Assembly (NCBI RefSeq): GCF_006912135.1
Contig: NZ_VIRS01000003.1
Coordinates: forward strand, 1 to 64,000
Direction of reading: 5' to 3'
DNA: 64,000 nt
Source of the DNA: Cryptosporangium phraense
GTDB lineage: Bacteria > Actinomycetota > Actinomycetes > Mycobacteriales > Cryptosporangiaceae
In this document: positions 55,693 to 64,000 of the stretch, in pieces
How positions within the stretch are numbered: position 1 is the first letter of the stretch
Layout: each line of letters begins with the position of its first letter
Notes under the pieces: generated by a model
Told to the model about the DNA's origin: nothing
The model's database searches: none
What the model saw: only the letters and a program-made list of their open reading frames with translations
Translations under genes and position numbers: made by a program

Positions 55693-57443
55693 TCCTCCCG
55701 GTCGCGAGCCCGCGCCGGACCGGCGCCTGGGTGTGGCGCGAGCTGCGCTCCCGGCCGCTCGACGGGCTGGCGACGCTCGTCGTCGGGCTGGTCGCGGCAG
55801 CCGCGTCGGTGGTGCCGGTGTACGTCCTGGGCTACCTGGTCGACCAGGTGCGCGCGGGGGCCGGCACCGGCGTGATCGTCCGGGTGACGATCGTCGTGGT
55901 CGTCTCGGCCGTGCTCGGCGGCGTCGCGATGGGCCTGTCGACGATGGTGATCGCCCGGCTGTGCGAGCGGATGCTGGCCGACCTGCGCGAACAGGTGGTC
56001 GGCCGGGCGCTGACGCTGCCGACGCCGGTGCTGGAACAGGCCGGCAAGGGCGACCTGCTGTCCCGGGTCGGCGCGGACGTCGCCGCGATCGGCCAGGCCG
56101 TGACCCAGGCCGTGCCCAACATGGTGTCGTCGCTGCTGCTCGGCGTGCTGAGCCTGGCCGCGATGGCGGGCATCGACTGGCGGCTCGGGCTGGCCGGGGC
56201 GGTCGCGGTGCCGCTCTACGTCCTCGCGCTGCGGTGGTACCTGCCCCGGTCGGCGCCCGGTTACCAGGCCGAGCGCGAGGCCGTCGCCGAGCGCGGCCAG
56301 CTGCTCGTCGACAGCTCGCAGGGGCTGCGGACCGTGCACGCCTACCGGCTGGAGCAGAAGCACCTGGCCGAGATCGGGCGCGCCTCGGAGCGGGCCCGGG
56401 ACGTCTCGGTGTCGGTCTTCACGCTCTTCACCCGCTTCGTCGGACGGGTCAACCGGGCCGAGTTCTTCGGCCTGGCGGCGATCCTGGTGGCCGGGTTCTT
56501 CCTGGTCGAGCAGGGCGCGATCACGGTCGGCCAGACGTCGGCGGCGGCCGTGCTGTTCCACCGGCTGTTCAACCCGATCGGCGCGCTGCTGTTCAGCTTC
56601 GACGAGATCCAGGCCGGCGGCGCGAGCCTGGCCCGGCTCGTCGGCGTCGTCTCGATGCCGCCGGAACCGACCCCGGCCGCCGCCGAGGCCCCGGCCGACG
56701 CGACCCTGGAACTGTCCGGGATCGACTTCAGCTACGACGGCACCACCCAGGTGCTGTTCGACGTCGGCGTCCGGATCGCGCCGGGCGAGAAGGTCGCGCT
56801 GGTCGGCTCCACCGGCGCCGGGAAGTCCACGCTGGCGCTGATCGCGGCCGGGTCGCTCCGGCCCGACCGGGGCTCGGCGCTGATCGGCGGCGTCCCGGTG
56901 GAGTCCCTGCCGCCCGCGGAGCTCCGGAAGAACGTCGCGATCATCAGCCAGGAGACGCACGTCTTCGCCGGTCCGCTGATCGAGGACGCCCGGCTGGCCT
57001 CGCCCGGCGCCACCCGCGACGACGTGACCGCCGCGCTCGACCGCGTCGGCGCCCTGGGCTGGGCCGAGGCGCTCGACGAGGGGCTCGACACGCTGGTCGG
57101 CGAGGGCGGCCACGAGCTGACCCCGGCCCAGGCCCAGCAACTGGCGCTGGCCCGGCTCGTCCTGCTCGACCCGGCGATCGCGATCCTCGACGAGGCCACC
57201 GCCGAGGCCGGCAGCGCGGGCGCGCGTGACCTGGAGTCGGCCGCCGCCGCGGCGACCGCGGGCCGCACCACGCTGATCGTCGCCCACCGGCTGACCCAGG
57301 CCGCGTCGGCCGACCGGATCGTCGTCCTGGAACACGGCCGGACGGTCGAGGACGGGTCGCACGCCGACCTGGTGGCCGCCGGCGGCCGGTACGCGCAGCT
57401 CTGGCAGGCCTGGGAGGGGCGGACCCCCGCCCCGGTTCAGTAA
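55689..57443 (+). CDS. Half-ABC exporter, catalytic partner
   Basis: 584 residues, ATGA overlap with the preceding gene. Six helices (VPVYVLGYLVDQV... FFLVEQGAITVGQT) and an NBD with intact Walker A GSTGAGKST (373-381), Walker B AILDEAT with Asp501-Glu502 and H-loop IVAHRL. The signature is degenerate, ELTPAQ (476-481). Paired with the previous protein, it makes one fully canonical ATP site and one dead one, the design of heterodimeric exporters. It likely secretes the siderophore. Confidence 0.9.
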   Translation: MILPVASPRRTGAWVWRELRSRPLDGLATLVVGLVAAAASVVPVYVLGYLVDQVRAGAGTGVIVRVTIVVVVSAVLGGVAMGLSTMVIARLCERMLADLREQVVGRALTLPTPVLEQAGKGDLLSRVGADVAAIGQAVTQAVPNMVSSLLLGVLSLAAMAGIDWRLGLAGAVAVPLYVLALRWYLPRSAPGYQAEREAVAERGQLLVDSSQGLRTVHAYRLEQKHLAEIGRASERARDVSVSVFTLFTRFVGRVNRAEFFGLAAILVAGFFLVEQGAITVGQTSAAAVLFHRLFNPIGALLFSFDEIQAGGASLARLVGVVSMPPEPTPAAAEAPADATLELSGIDFSYDGTTQVLFDVGVRIAPGEKVALVGSTGAGKSTLALIAAGSLRPDRGSALIGGVPVESLPPAELRKNVAIISQETHVFAGPLIEDARLASPGATRDDVTAALDRVGALGWAEALDEGLDTLVGEGGHELTPAQAQQLALARLVLLDPAIAILDEATAEAGSAGARDLESAAAAATAGRTTLIVAHRLTQAASADRIVVLEHGRTVEDGSHADLVAAGGRYAQLWQAWEGRTPAPVQ

Positions 57444-57476
57444 ATCGCACAGCTCCGACTCGATAGGCAGGACGCG

Positions 57477-64000
<6,524 letters not shown>

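Overview
The window is chromosomal DNA of a high-GC Gram-positive actinomycete. The signs are very strong G/C at third codon positions, GTG and TTG starts, many 4-base stop/start overlaps, promoters abutting start codons (leaderless genes), Lrp/IclR/ROK/TetR regulators, mycothiol-type DinB proteins, DtxR/IdeR-type iron boxes and an MbtH-dependent siderophore synthetase. The genus cannot be fixed from the sequence. No rRNA, tRNA, phage, IS element or CRISPR array was seen.

Layout. 0.1-3.5 kb: glyoxylate operon hyi-glxR-gcl. 3.6-8.5 kb: small stress and housekeeping genes (DksA-type zinc finger, DinB, DUF1992, htpG, TetR). 8.6-11.6 kb: acyl-CoA degradation operon (thiolase, nitronate monooxygenase-like, a 27-codon coupling ORF, enoyl-CoA hydratase). 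11.6-14.3 kb: secreted beta-propeller protein and a quinone oxidoreductase/TetR pair. 14.3-19.7 kb: lysine catabolism (lrp-lat-hglS-pcd), lysine to 2-aminoadipate, with HglS acting on 2-oxoadipate. 19.6-24.5 kb: deacetylase, orphan receiver, ABM protein, EamA/MarR pair, GH16-like lectin, membrane protein. 24.5-31.1 kb: glycerol regulon (IclR regulator, glpF, glpK, glpD, second glpK). 31.2-39.1 kb: small regulators, VOC, TfoX-like, acyl-CoA dehydrogenase-like, acyltransferase and Fe/2-oxoglutarate oxygenase genes. 39.2-46.1 kb: sugar ABC importer, ROK repressor, Gfo/Idh dehydrogenase and ROK kinase. 46.1-48.5 kb: repeat-rich gap, then IclR regulator and divergent pxpA. 48.6 kb to the end: GntR gene and a hydroxamate siderophore cluster that runs off the right edge.

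The siderophore cluster is the most interesting locus. A formyltransferase faces an L-ornithine N5-hydroxylase across two iron boxes. Then come two FecCD permeases, an MbtH protein, two half-ABC exporters with complementary broken ATP sites, and an NRPS read as A-T-E-C-A-(T). The first adenylation domain carries the code DINYWGGIGK, which I recall for N5-formyl-N5-hydroxyornithine in coelichelin synthetase. The second has a non-canonical code (V-D-T-A-I-S-S-G-D-K) that lacks the usual first Asp and resembles beta-alanine-type codes. The product should therefore differ from coelichelin, whose second residue is threonine.

A second theme is in-frame minisatellite growth: 15-, 18- and 24-bp tandem repeats and low-complexity inserts in the ROK kinase, the ROK repressor and the second NRPS adenylation domain, and a 16-bp array in the 46-kb gap.
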